From: Billgrantia montanilacus
GTDB taxonomy: Bacteria; Pseudomonadota; Gammaproteobacteria; Pseudomonadales; Halomonadaceae
Assembly (NCBI RefSeq): GCF_003336675.1
Contig: NZ_QPII01000004.1
Location: 186,001-250,000, forward strand
Length of the DNA: 64,000 nucleotides
Direction of reading: 5' to 3'
Both the position numbers and the translations under genes were made by a program. This document shows positions 25,592-38,619 of the stretch, in pieces. The notes beneath the pieces were generated by a model, which did not search any database, had not been told where the DNA came from, and was given only the letters and a program-made list of their open reading frames with translations. The stretch's first letter is position 1. Each line of letters begins with the position of its first letter.

Positions 25592-26506
25592 GTGAATCGA
25601 CGCACGCTGCCACTATCGCAACTGCGCGCCTTCGAGGCGGCGGCACGCCACCGCAGCTTCAAGCAGGCCGCCGAGGAGCTGGCCGTGACACCGGCGGCCA
25701 TCAGCCACCAGGTGCGCGAGTTGGAAGCGTTGCTGGGCGTGGCGCTATTCGAGCGGCGCATCCGCCAGGTGGTGCCGACGGCAGAAGCGGAGCATCTGTT
25801 TCCCGTACTGCGCCGTGGTTTCGACTCCTTTGCAGAGGCGTTGGAAGCGCTGCGTGAGCAGGGCAACGGTGGCAGCGTCACGCTCTCCTGCACGCCGGCC
25901 TTCGCCAGCCAGTGGCTGTTGCCGCGACTGGCCGATTTCCATGCTAGGCACCCCGATATCGACTTGCGCATTCACGCCAGCGAAGCGCCTCTGGATCTGT
26001 CACGCGGTGCCTCGCTGGCGATTCGCTACGGCATGGGGCCCTACCCGGAGCATGAGGCAGAGGTGCTGGCCAATGACACCTTCGCCCTGGTGGCAAGCCC
26101 GCAGCTGGGGCTGGCCGTGTATGAGGATCTGAAGAGAGTTCGGCATATCGACTTCGACTGGTACAGCCCGTCGCTGGGGTTGCCCTCGTGGCAGCACTGG
26201 TGCCAAGCGGCGGGCGGCACCGCTGCCGACCTGGGAGCGAGCCTGACCTTCTCCGAGGAGAGCCATGCGATCCAGGCCGCCATCGCCGGCCAAGGCGTGG
26301 CGCTGCTGAGCCAGACCCTGGTGAAGGCGGAACTCGAGCGCGGTATTCTGCAGGTGCCCTTCGGCCCGCGGTTGCCAGGGCTTCGTTACCACCTGATCCG
26401 ACACAGCCGCTTCGCCGGCCATGCTGCCCTTGAGCGGGTGGCCGAGTGGTTGCGAGGGGCTTTTGCAGGTGTGGCCAGCCAGAAAAGCGGATCTGTGGAT
26501 GCTTGA
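25592..26506 (+). CDS. LysR-family regulator, GcvA-like
   Basis: 304 residues from GTG 25592 (GAGGAG six bases upstream). NRRTLPLSQLRAFEAAARHR and VTPAAISHQVRELEALLGV are close to the GcvA/AmpR HTH. The effector domain runs from about residue 85 (GGSVTLSCTPAFASQWLLPR). By position it controls the divergent azoR gene, possibly also the following LysE-type exporter. Confidence 0.88.
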   Translation: MNRRTLPLSQLRAFEAAARHRSFKQAAEELAVTPAAISHQVRELEALLGVALFERRIRQVVPTAEAEHLFPVLRRGFDSFAEALEALREQGNGGSVTLSCTPAFASQWLLPRLADFHARHPDIDLRIHASEAPLDLSRGASLAIRYGMGPYPEHEAEVLANDTFALVASPQLGLAVYEDLKRVRHIDFDWYSPSLGLPSWQHWCQAAGGTAADLGASLTFSEESHAIQAAIAGQGVALLSQTLVKAELERGILQVPFGPRLPGLRYHLIRHSRFAGHAALERVAEWLRGAFAGVASQKSGSVDA

Positions 26507-26598
26507 AGGCCTATGGCCGAAATTTTTTACTTGCCGGCCTGTGCTCGCGCTGGGCATGCTGAAATGGTCGTTCACTCATCAATGACGAGACAAGACAG

Positions 26599-27225
26599 AT
26601 GAACCTTGAGCTCTGGCTGGCCTTCGTGGCCGCTTCCGCTGTGATGCTGGCCATTCCGGGACCGACGATCCTCACCGTGATGAGCTATTCATTGGCCTCG
26701 GGGCGGCGTGCCAAGGCACCGCTGGTCGCCGCCGTCGCCCTGGGCGATTCAACGGCCCTGGCGATGTCGCTGCTGGGCCTCGGTGCCCTGCTGGCCACCT
26801 CGGCGTTCTGGTTCACCGCGGTCAAGTGGGTCGGCGGGCTCTACCTGCTCTACCTGGGTATCAAGCTGCTGCGTGCCGGGGCGAGTACGAGCGTCGTGCC
26901 GGCGCCGGCGGAGTCCGTGTCGCGCTGGAAGCTCTTCGGCAATACCTACCTGGTCACGGCGCTCAATCCGAAGGGCATCGTGTTCTTCGTGGCCTTCCTG
27001 CCACAGTTCCTCGACCCGAAGCTACCGGTGACGCCGCAGCTGTGGGTGCTGGCCGCCACCTTCGTCACACTGGCCACACTGAATGCGGCCCTCTACGCGC
27101 TCTTTGCCGCCACCGCCCGCCGCCTGCTGTCCACGCCGCGTGCCCAGCGCGGCTTCCATCTGATGGGCGGCTCGTTGCTTTCGAGCGCGGGGGTATGGGC
27201 GCTACTGGCCAGACGGCCGGCCTGA
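26599..27225 (+). CDS. LysE/RhtB-family exporter
   Basis: 208 residues with six hydrophobic segments. The family start is LAFVAASAVMLAIPGPTILT (the PGP motif), and NTYLVTALNPKGIVFFVAFLPQF contains the NPK signature. Exports an amino acid or similar small metabolite. Separated by 92 bases from the LysR gene and 102 from lhr; probably its own unit. Confidence 0.9.
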   Translation: MNLELWLAFVAASAVMLAIPGPTILTVMSYSLASGRRAKAPLVAAVALGDSTALAMSLLGLGALLATSAFWFTAVKWVGGLYLLYLGIKLLRAGASTSVVPAPAESVSRWKLFGNTYLVTALNPKGIVFFVAFLPQFLDPKLPVTPQLWVLAATFVTLATLNAALYALFAATARRLLSTPRAQRGFHLMGGSLLSSAGVWALLARRPA

Positions 27226-27327
27226 GGAGCTGCCGGAGCAGGGTGCCCTCGGCCAGAACTGCTCTACGTAATCGCGTTTCGCCCATCCCTCGATTACGTT
27301 GTAGGAAAGCGATATCCCGGAGCGCCC

Positions 27328-31674
<4,347 letters not shown>

Positions 31675-31677
31675 CGA

Positions 31678-31830
31678 TCAGCCGCGCCGCGTGCGATCCC
31701 GATACGGGTCGCGCTCATTCTTCTCGATACGCACTTCCTTGCGGATGGGGTGCCTCTGCTTCTCGCTCATGGCGTAGGTCAATAGCGCCACTGCGGCCAC
31801 GCTCACGGTCAGCATTGTGATGATACCCAT
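31678..31830 (-). CDS. 50-residue single-pass membrane microprotein
   Basis: Starts MGIITMLTVSVAAVALLTYA (one membrane span) and ends with a charged tail, KEVRIEKNERDPYRDRTRRG. AGGAGG lies eight bases before the ATG at 31830; an ATG at 31836 is too close to it. An intrinsic terminator follows in lhr, so the gene has ribosome site, frame and terminator. I recognise no family. Predicted topology: N-terminus anchored in the inner membrane, basic/acidic tail in the cytoplasm. Confidence 0.72.
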   Translation of the reverse strand: MGIITMLTVSVAAVALLTYAMSEKQRHPIRKEVRIEKNERDPYRDRTRRG

Positions 31831-32411
31831 GTGCATGTCCTCCTGCGGGTGAATGGGGCGACCCTCGGGACCTCACTGTCCCTACGAGAGATGTGCCTAC
31901 CCAATGGAGGATGGCAGTTTTCTCGCTGGCCGACAAAGGCTTTGACACGATGTCAGCGACTAAGTTTTCACGCTTCGCGAGAAATTCTTTTTTATCGCTC
32001 CGGTATAAGGCTCGCCGACCCGGACCACGACCTTCCCGAATGGCCCGCTGTCGAGTCGCTTCTGGCCTGGTTGGCTGGTTCGACGCCTACTCGAGCTCAT
32101 GGCCTTCTAGCATGGAGCCGGATCGGTATTGCTTTTTGAATGGGTTTAGTGAAATATATTTCCAAGTATATACTTCTGGCTAATGCCTTGGGTGGTTCTA
32201 CGTAGTTCTACGGATGCCCTGTCCGTAATAATGACTAAGAAATACCACTAGGATGAATTGCGCAGTCTCCCGGATTTATTTTCTCCCTCACCAGTTTATT
32301 CTCCCCAAGGTCAGCTTTCTGACCAGTTCACGATTCAATCATTAAAATAAACAAGAGCGCTGCTTGGTAGTGCACTTGATATTATCAAGCACGCCGGGAG
32401 AAGGCATTTTC
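31831..32411. promoter_or_regulatory. 581-bp intergenic region upstream of the TRAP operon
   Basis: No gene recognised. It is clearly more AT-rich than its surroundings. Symmetric sequences: AAGTATATACTT (32164-32175), GGTCAG-CTTT-CTGACC (32309-32324) and CTTGATATTATCAAG (32375-32389). TTCTACG occurs twice close together near 32200. It must contain promoters for both the microprotein and dctP and is the likely target of the NarL-type regulator at 37018. Confidence 0.5.
32375..32389. promoter_or_regulatory. 15-bp palindrome just upstream of dctP
   Basis: CTTGATA-T-TATCAAG, perfect arms, 22 bases before the dctP start codon and just upstream of its GGGAGAAGG ribosome site. It could be an operator or a leader hairpin. 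Confidence 0.45.
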
Positions 32412-33521
32412 ATGAGCGTCAACAGGCGTAATTTTCTCAAGTATGGTGGTGCTGCCGCGGTGGGTACCGTAATGGCACCGAGCATCGTCAAGGCCCAGGA
32501 AACTTTCAACTGGCGCATGACAACCAGCTGGCCCTCGGGTTTTCCGTTCTTCCAATCCGGCCCCGGCTCCGCGACGGACTTCGCCAAGCGGGTCGAAGAC
32601 ATGTCCGGTGGCCGCATCAAGATTCGTGTCTATGGTGCCGGCGAACTGATTCCGGCCTTCGACGGCTTCGATGCCGTTTCGCGGGGCCAGCAGGTGCAGC
32701 TGAACCATGCTTGCTCCTACTACTGGGCCGGCGAATCGTTTGCCGCCCAGTATTTCACTACCGTGCCTTTCGGCATGACCTTCCAGGGGTTCAATGCCTG
32801 GCTGGCGCATGGCGGCGGCTATGAGCTGTGGAAGGAGACCTACGAGCCCTACAACCTCATACCCTTGGCCGTGGGCTGTACCGGCGCGCAGCCGGTGGGC
32901 TGGTTCCGTGAACCCGTCACCAGCGTCGAGGACTTTCGTGGCCTGAACATCCGCATGCCGGGGCTGGCCGGCGACGTCTACAACGCCATTGGCGCCAATG
33001 CCCGCCTGCTGCCCGGGGGAGAGATCTTCTCGGCCCTGGAGCGGGGCGCCATCGATGCGGCGGAGTGGGTGGGGCCCTACCTCGACCGTGCCCTGGGTCT
33101 GCATAACGCGGCCAAGCACTACTACTCCTCGGGCTGGCACGAACCCTCCACCACCACCGAGGTCATCGTCAACAAGGATGCCTACGACTCCTTGCCCAGC
33201 GATCTCCAGGCGGTGCTTCACAACGCGGCTGCGGCCTGCAACATCACCTCCCATACCTGGATCGAAGCGCAGAATGGTGACGCCCTGGATGACCTGGTCA
33301 ACAACCACGGCGTGGCATTCGAGACCCTCCCCGACGACGTCATCCGGGCGCTGTTCGAGGCCACGCGTGACATTCTCGCGACCGAGGCCGACAAGGACCC
33401 GCTGGTCAAGAAGATCAACGACAGCTTCTGGGCGTTCAAGAAGAAGCACGACGGCTGGCATGCCAACAGTGAGGCCGTGTTTGCCAACACCATCAGTCGC
33501 TATGGCCAGGGCATGATCTGA
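32412..33521 (+). CDS. dctP: TRAP transporter solute-binding protein DctP
   Basis: 369 residues. A twin-arginine-like signal, NRRNFLKYGGAAAVGTVMAP, is followed by IVKAQ, so export to the periplasm is probably through Tat. The body is of the DctP/TakP kind: FREPVTSVEDFRGLNIRMPG contains the conserved substrate-binding Arg, and AAEWVGPYLDRALGL and YYSSGWHEPSTTTEV match the alpha-keto acid/lactate/mannitol-type subgroup (TakP, LakP). Captures an organic acid and delivers it to DctQM. First gene of the operon. Confidence 0.9.
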   Translation: MSVNRRNFLKYGGAAAVGTVMAPSIVKAQETFNWRMTTSWPSGFPFFQSGPGSATDFAKRVEDMSGGRIKIRVYGAGELIPAFDGFDAVSRGQQVQLNHACSYYWAGESFAAQYFTTVPFGMTFQGFNAWLAHGGGYELWKETYEPYNLIPLAVGCTGAQPVGWFREPVTSVEDFRGLNIRMPGLAGDVYNAIGANARLLPGGEIFSALERGAIDAAEWVGPYLDRALGLHNAAKHYYSSGWHEPSTTTEVIVNKDAYDSLPSDLQAVLHNAAAACNITSHTWIEAQNGDALDDLVNNHGVAFETLPDDVIRALFEATRDILATEADKDPLVKKINDSFWAFKKKHDGWHANSEAVFANTISRYGQGMI

Positions 33522-33532
33522 CGTTGGCACGG

Positions 33533-33559
33533 CGCTCGGCAGCGAAGCCGGGCGCTTTC
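33533..33559 (+). terminator. stem-loop between dctP and dctQ
   Basis: GCGCTCGGC (33533-33541), AGCGAA loop, GCCGGGCGC (33548-33556) with one G-T pair, then TTT. Such a partial terminator after the binding-protein gene usually keeps dctP mRNA more abundant than the membrane genes. Confidence 0.5.
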
Positions 33560-33633
33560 CTTCCAGACCCTTTCGGGTCGCGTTTACCCCACCTTTGACG
33601 TCCGCTGGGTACCTGCCCAGAGGGGGAGTTGAG

Positions 33634-34158
33634 ATGCTGCGTTTCTGTACCTCGCTCGAGCGTTTGCTCGAGCGCATCACGGGCCTTGCCGGTTTCATCG
33701 GCTGCTTGGCCATGATCATCATGATCGCGCTGATCTTCGGCAATATGCTGAGTCGTTATGCCTTCGGCCTGGGCGCGGTATGGGCCCAGGAACTGGAGTG
33801 GTACTTGCTGTCGGTGATGGCGATGATGGGCATTGCCTATGCCATGAAGTTCGACGATCACGTGCGGGTAGATATCCTGTCGAGCCGCTTCAGCCCCGTC
33901 GGCATGATGTGGCTGAACCTTATCACCGCACTGCTGGTGGCGCTGCCCTGTGCGCTACTCATCATCTACTACAGCTTTCCTTTTGCCGAGACATCCCTCA
34001 TCCGCGGTGAGCGTTCGCCGAATTCCTCTGGCCTGCCCTGGCGTTGGATACCCAAATCGTTGGTGGTGGTCGGCTTCGTCTTTGTGGCGACCGAGTCGAT
34101 TCGCCAGGCGCTGGAAAACGGCAGGCGTCTCGTTCAACACTACGCTGGGAGTGCCTGA
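33634..34158 (+). CDS. dctQ: TRAP transporter small permease DctQ
   Basis: 174 residues, four predicted membrane helices (ITGLAGFIGCLAMIIMIALI, EWYLLSVMAMMGIAYAMKFD, WLNLITALLVALPCALLIIY, IPKSLVVVGFVFVATESIRQ). RYAFGLGAVWAQELEWYLL is the conserved DctQ segment. Start at 33634 after GGGGGAG. Forms the membrane complex with DctM, three bases downstream. Confidence 0.9.
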   Translation: MLRFCTSLERLLERITGLAGFIGCLAMIIMIALIFGNMLSRYAFGLGAVWAQELEWYLLSVMAMMGIAYAMKFDDHVRVDILSSRFSPVGMMWLNLITALLVALPCALLIIYYSFPFAETSLIRGERSPNSSGLPWRWIPKSLVVVGFVFVATESIRQALENGRRLVQHYAGSA

Positions 34159-34161
34159 ATC

Positions 34162-35487
34162 ATGGCCTTGGAATATTATGCGCTAGCCATGATCGTGGCC
34201 TTCTTCGTCCTGGTGATGACCGGTATCCCGGTCGGCTTCGTGGTGGCCGTCGTCGGCTTCATCTTTGGCTTCATCGGCTTCGATGGCTGGCTGTTCGAAC
34301 TGCTGCCATCGCGGATCTATGGTGTCGTCTCCAACTACACCCTGCTGGCCATACCGCTGTTCGTCTTCATGGGTGTGATGCTGGAGCGCTCGAAGATCGC
34401 CGAGCGCATGCTCGACGTGATCGGCCACCTGTGTGGCGGCCTGCCGGGCGGGATGGCCCTGGCGGTGATCATCGTGGGCGTGCTGCTGGGGGCGGCGACG
34501 GGCATCGTCGGCGCGGCCATCGTCACGCTGACCCTGATGGCGCTGCCCACCCTGGTGCGGCGCGGCTACAAGAAGACGGTGGCCTGCGGCACCATCTGTG
34601 CCGCCGGTACCCTGGGGCAGATCATCCCGCCGAGCCTGGTGCTGCTGGTGCTGGCCGATATCATGAATCTCTCGGTGGGCAGCCTGTTCGCCGCGGCGCT
34701 GGTGCCGGGGCTGCTGCTGGCCGGCATGTACCTGGCCTACCTGCTGGTGCTTGCCTTCTTCTTTTCCGCCGATGTGCCCGCCATCGACGAGCAGGAGCGT
34801 GCCGCCGTCAGCAAGCTGGAGCTGTGCAAGGACTTCGCCAAGGTCGTGGTGCCGCCGCTGCTGCTGATCTTCGCCGTGCTCGGCTCGATCATCGGCGGTG
34901 TGGCTGCGCCCACGGAGGCGGCATCGGTGGGGGCCGTGGGTGCCTTGGTGCTAACGATCGTCTCCGGTCGCATGTCGCTCCTGGTACTCTCCGATACCGT
35001 GAAGACCTCCCTGCGCATCAGCTGCATGATCTTCTTCGTGCTGATTGCCTCGCAGGTCTTCGCCCTGGCTTTCCGGGGCCTGGACGGGGAGTTCCTGATC
35101 GAGGCGATGTTCGAGTGGGTGCCGGGCGGCATGTACGGCACGCTGATCTTCATGCTGCTGCTGATCTTCTTCCTGGGCTTCTTCCTCGAGTGGATCCAGA
35201 TCTCCTACATCGCCGTGCCGCTGTTCCTGCCCTTCCTGGCAAGCCAGGGGGACATGTCCATGGTCTGGGTGGCCATCCTGATCGCCATGAACCTCCAGAC
35301 CTCGTTTCTCACGCCGCCCTTCGGCTGGTCGCTGCTGTTCATGAAGGGCGTGGCGCCGCCGGGGATTACTACTGGGGACATTTACAAGGGAGCTGTTCCC
35401 TTCGTGCTGATACAGGTCCTTGCCCTGGCGCTGATCATCGTCTTCCCCGGTGTGGTTCTGTGGTTGCCGGCGGTGGTAGGATGGTAA
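34162..35487 (+). CDS. dctM: TRAP transporter large permease DctM
   Basis: 441 residues, about 12 membrane helices. TLLAIPLFVFMGVMLERSKI and AATGIVGAAIVTLTLMALPT are strongly conserved, and GTLGQIIPPSLVLLVLADIM is the TRAP signature loop. Driven by a Na+ gradient in characterised members, which suits a halophile. The large-permease sequence is of the mannitol/chloroaromatic (FcbT3)-like subgroup, agreeing with the DctP type. Confidence 0.92.
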   Translation: MALEYYALAMIVAFFVLVMTGIPVGFVVAVVGFIFGFIGFDGWLFELLPSRIYGVVSNYTLLAIPLFVFMGVMLERSKIAERMLDVIGHLCGGLPGGMALAVIIVGVLLGAATGIVGAAIVTLTLMALPTLVRRGYKKTVACGTICAAGTLGQIIPPSLVLLVLADIMNLSVGSLFAAALVPGLLLAGMYLAYLLVLAFFFSADVPAIDEQERAAVSKLELCKDFAKVVVPPLLLIFAVLGSIIGGVAAPTEAASVGAVGALVLTIVSGRMSLLVLSDTVKTSLRISCMIFFVLIASQVFALAFRGLDGEFLIEAMFEWVPGGMYGTLIFMLLLIFFLGFFLEWIQISYIAVPLFLPFLASQGDMSMVWVAILIAMNLQTSFLTPPFGWSLLFMKGVAPPGITTGDIYKGAVPFVLIQVLALALIIVFPGVVLWLPAVVGW

Positions 35488-35524
35488 GTTGCCGCAAGCG
35501 TTAGATACGAGTCTGAAAATCAGG

Positions 35525-35562
35525 CCCTGCCAATCCTCGTCCGGTAATTGAGGTTGGCGGGG
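35525..35562 (+). terminator. hairpin between dctM and the kinase gene
   Basis: CCCTGCCAATCCTC (35525-35538) pairs with GAGGTTGGCGGGG (35550-35562) with one bulge and one G-T pair. No U-tract. It may set apart importer and regulator transcripts. Confidence 0.45.
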
Positions 35563-35618
35563 CTGGTGGCTCGACAATAACTGTGGCTCAACAATAATAA
35601 GTAAACAGGTATACGCCA

Positions 35619-37109
35619 GTGTTCACGTTCAGAACCAAGTTGACACTGCTTACCTTGCTCCCTCTGTTGGTTCTCATAGTCGGTGTGACTTTCCTTGCCA
35701 TCCATCAGAGCGCGCGGTTGAGTGGGGTGCAGTCGGAAATCCTCAAGGACGGATTGCTGCAAGCCAAGAAGGCTGAACTGAAGAACTACATGGAGCTGGC
35801 CTATACGGCGATCCGTGATATCTACGAAGACACTTCCCTGCCTGAAGACGTGGCTCAACGACGCGTGGCGGAGGCTTTCCATCGAATGGAGTATGGCTCC
35901 GATGGTTATTTCTTCGTCTACGACTACGAAGGACTGAGTATCGTCCATCCCCGGCTGGAGCATCTGGTAGGGCAGGACCTGTGGAATTTTCGCGATGAGG
36001 ATGGAAAGTTCCTGATCCAGCGCCTCGTCCAGCGCGCCCAGGAGGGGGGAGGCTATACCGAATATCGCTGGGACAAGCCTTCCGGGGGGGAATCGGTGCT
36101 CAAGCTGGGTTACTCCATTGGCCTGGATGAGTGGGGCTGGATGGTCGGCACGGGTCTCTACCTGGATGACATCGAGCAAGTCGTCAGCCAGATGGAGCAC
36201 CATATGGTGGAGAATGCGCGCAAGACCATACTGCTGATGGCGTTCTTTACCGTGTCCTGCCTGCTTGTCATCGCCGTGATCGGCCTTGCGGTCAACATAA
36301 GCGAAGCACGGGTGGCGAATCGCAAGCTGGTCAAGATGGCCCAGAAGACCTTCAGCTTCCTGGAAAAGGAGAGGCGACGGATCTCCCGCGAGCTGCACGA
36401 TGGCATCAACCAGCTCCTGGTGTCGGCACGCTTCAAGCTGGAGCGCATCGATGATGCCCTGGGCCGGGGAGATCACGTTGATACCTCCTCTTCCCTTGCC
36501 GCGACGGATCGCATTCTGGAAACCGCAATCCAGGATCTCAGGCGGCTGGCCTATGACCTGCGCCCGAGCGTGCTCGACGACCTGGGGCTGGTCGCGGCAC
36601 TGGAGAGCCTCTGCTCGGACCTGGTGGAACGCAGGCGCCTGCAGATACATTTCGAGTCGAATATCGACAGCCGGCAGTGTCAGCCGGTGCTGGCAACGGC
36701 GCTGTATCGCATCACCCAGGAGAGCCTGCACAACATCGAGAAGCACGCCGACGGGGCCCGCCAGGTCAAGGTGAAGCTGGTGCGCCGCCGAAGCTGGGTC
36801 TACCTGGAAATTGCCGATGATGGCGAGGGCTTTGCCTGGCGGGCCGGTCAGGGCCATGAGCAGGGGGGGACCGGCCTGGGGTTGCGCAACATCCAGGACC
36901 GGGTGGATCTGCTGGGTGGGCGCCTTTCGATCGAGGCGGCGCCCGGCAAGGGTGTGCGCATCAGGCTAAAGGTGCCGTTTCAGCGTATTGCCGGCAAGAC
37001 AAGCGGAGAGAGAGTCGATGGAAGGGTCTATACGCGTACTTTTGGCGGACGACCATCCGCTGGTGCTGGAGGGGCTGCGCTACCGGCTGGAGGCGCAGCA
37101 GGGCGTTGA
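35619..37109 (+). CDS. sCache_2 sensor histidine kinase, NarX/HisKA_3 type
   Basis: 496 residues. TM1 residues 8-28; periplasmic sCache_2 domain about 35-190 (GSDGYFFVYDYEGLSIVHPR, GGGYTEYRWDKP, WGWMVGTGLYLDDIE); TM2 203-226; HisKA_3 with phospho-His260 in ISRELHDGINQ; HATPase 355-455 (ESLHNIEKHA, DDGEGF, GTGLGLRNI). sCache_2 domains with known ligands bind C2-C4 carboxylates. After residue 458 the tail is low-complexity and overlaps the regulator gene by 92 bases. Pairs with the next gene; probably controls the TRAP genes. Confidence 0.9.
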   Translation: MFTFRTKLTLLTLLPLLVLIVGVTFLAIHQSARLSGVQSEILKDGLLQAKKAELKNYMELAYTAIRDIYEDTSLPEDVAQRRVAEAFHRMEYGSDGYFFVYDYEGLSIVHPRLEHLVGQDLWNFRDEDGKFLIQRLVQRAQEGGGYTEYRWDKPSGGESVLKLGYSIGLDEWGWMVGTGLYLDDIEQVVSQMEHHMVENARKTILLMAFFTVSCLLVIAVIGLAVNISEARVANRKLVKMAQKTFSFLEKERRRISRELHDGINQLLVSARFKLERIDDALGRGDHVDTSSSLAATDRILETAIQDLRRLAYDLRPSVLDDLGLVAALESLCSDLVERRRLQIHFESNIDSRQCQPVLATALYRITQESLHNIEKHADGARQVKVKLVRRRSWVYLEIADDGEGFAWRAGQGHEQGGTGLGLRNIQDRVDLLGGRLSIEAAPGKGVRIRLKVPFQRIAGKTSGERVDGRVYTRTFGGRPSAGAGGAALPAGGAAGR

Positions 37110-37641
37110 CCTCGTGGGCGTGGCGAATTCGGGCCAAGAGCTGTTGTCGCTGGCCCGGGAGCTGATGCCGGACGTGGTGGTGACGGACATCACCATGCCT
37201 GGTCTGTCCGGCCTCGAAGCGTGCAAGATTCTAAAGGAGACCTGCCCGGACATCCGGGTGATGGTGCTGACCATGCACGACAACGAGGAGTACATCCGGC
37301 GCGCGGTAGCCTGCGGGGCCGCTGGCTATTTGCTCAAGGATGCCTCTGCCGAACAGATGGTCTTCGCTCTGCGTGAGGTGGCAAGTGGGCGCAGCCATTT
37401 CGGCTCCAGCGTCTCGCGGGTCCTGCTCGAGGAGAAGGAGGGACGGCTGACCCAGCGTGAGACCGATATCCTGAAGTTGATGTTCGAAGGCATGAGCAGC
37501 CGCGACATCGGTGAAGTTCTCTCCATCAGTACCCGCACGGTGGAGTCGCATCGCAGTAATATCTACCGCAAGCTCAATACCAACTCCCTGGCGGGCCTGT
37601 TTCGCTATGCGATGAGACATGGCTTGGTCGAACTCGAGTAA
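37018..37641 (+). CDS. NarL/FixJ-family response regulator
   Basis: 207 residues. Receiver domain 1-120 with acidic pair Asp11/Asp12, phospho-acceptor Asp57 (VVTDITMPG) and Lys in LLKDAS; LuxR-type HTH 143-205 (LTQRETDILKLMFEGMSSRD, STRTVESHRSNIYRKL). The start at 37018 follows GGAGAGAG. The overlap with the kinase gene implies coupled translation. DNA targets are most likely upstream of dctP. Confidence 0.92.
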   Translation: MEGSIRVLLADDHPLVLEGLRYRLEAQQGVDLVGVANSGQELLSLARELMPDVVVTDITMPGLSGLEACKILKETCPDIRVMVLTMHDNEEYIRRAVACGAAGYLLKDASAEQMVFALREVASGRSHFGSSVSRVLLEEKEGRLTQRETDILKLMFEGMSSRDIGEVLSISTRTVESHRSNIYRKLNTNSLAGLFRYAMRHGLVELE

Positions 37642-37676
37642 TCGCGTCCGGGCGACGGCTTCAAGCGGTTCTGCGG

Positions 37677-38525
37677 TCACCCATCGACCACCTGAGCGCG
37701 CAGCCAGGCGATCTCCTCGGCCCAGATCTCCGGCTCGATGGTTTCCAGCACCATGGGAATCTCGTCGATACGCGGGTCTCGCATGAGGGTCGTGAAGGCG
37801 TCGAGCCCGATGTTGCCCCGGCCCAGGCTGTGGTGGCGGTCGACCCGGCTGGCGTACTCGCTCTTGGCATCGTTGAGGTGCATGCCGCGCAGATACTCGA
37901 AGCCTACCACCTTGCCGAACTCGTCCAGGGTGGCGGTGCAGGCCTCGGGGGTGCGCAGGTCGTAGCCGGCGGCGAAGGCGTGGCAGGTGTCGATGCACAC
38001 GCCGACCCGCGACTTGTCGTCGACCTGCTCGATGATCTCGGCCAGGTGCTCGAAGCGCCAACCCAGGTTGGTGCCCTGGCCGGCGGTGTTCTCAATCACT
38101 GCGATGACGCCCTGGGTCTCGGCCAGGGCGTGATTGATCGAGTCGGCGATGCGGGCCAGGCATTCACTCTCGCTGATCTTCTTCAGATGGCTGCCGGGAT
38201 GGAAGTTGAGCAGGGTCAGGCCGAGCTGCTCGCAGCGCTGCATCTCGTCGAGAAAGGCGTCGCGGGATTTCTCGAGCCCCGCCTTGTCCGGATGGCCGAG
38301 ATTGATCAGGTAGCTGTCGTGGGGAAGGATCTGCCCGGGACCGAAGCCGTGCTGCTTGCAGGCGCTGCGAAAGGCCTCGATGGTGGTGTCCTCGAGGGGC
38401 TTGGCGCGCCACTGGCGCTGATTCTTGGTGAACAGGGCGAAGGCGTCGGCGCCGATCTCGACGGCGCGTAACACGGCCTGATCGGGCCCGCCTGCGGCAC
38501 TGACATGGGCGCCGAGGTATTTCAT
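37677..38525 (-). CDS. nfo: endonuclease IV (AP endonuclease)
   Basis: 282 residues, full length. Family signatures in order: [90 protein letters not shown]. His, Glu and Asp residues for the three-zinc site are all present. Repairs abasic sites and oxidised 3' ends. GGAGAGG lies before the ATG at 38525. Confidence 0.95.
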   Translation of the reverse strand: MKYLGAHVSAAGGPDQAVLRAVEIGADAFALFTKNQRQWRAKPLEDTTIEAFRSACKQHGFGPGQILPHDSYLINLGHPDKAGLEKSRDAFLDEMQRCEQLGLTLLNFHPGSHLKKISESECLARIADSINHALAETQGVIAVIENTAGQGTNLGWRFEHLAEIIEQVDDKSRVGVCIDTCHAFAAGYDLRTPEACTATLDEFGKVVGFEYLRGMHLNDAKSEYASRVDRHHSLGRGNIGLDAFTTLMRDPRIDEIPMVLETIEPEIWAEEIAWLRAQVVDG

Positions 38526-38619
38526 CTGACCTCTCCGTGGGTTGGGCAACGCCAATACGATAGCATGCACCCGCCATGGCCCTGCTAATCTCAAAGGGAG
38601 GAAGCCGAGGATATGCCTT

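Noticed and set aside
35520..36857. A 445-codon frame antisense to the sensor kinase and a 452-codon frame antisense to dctP
   Set aside because: No recognisable domain; the plus-strand frames contain full, motif-complete proteins.
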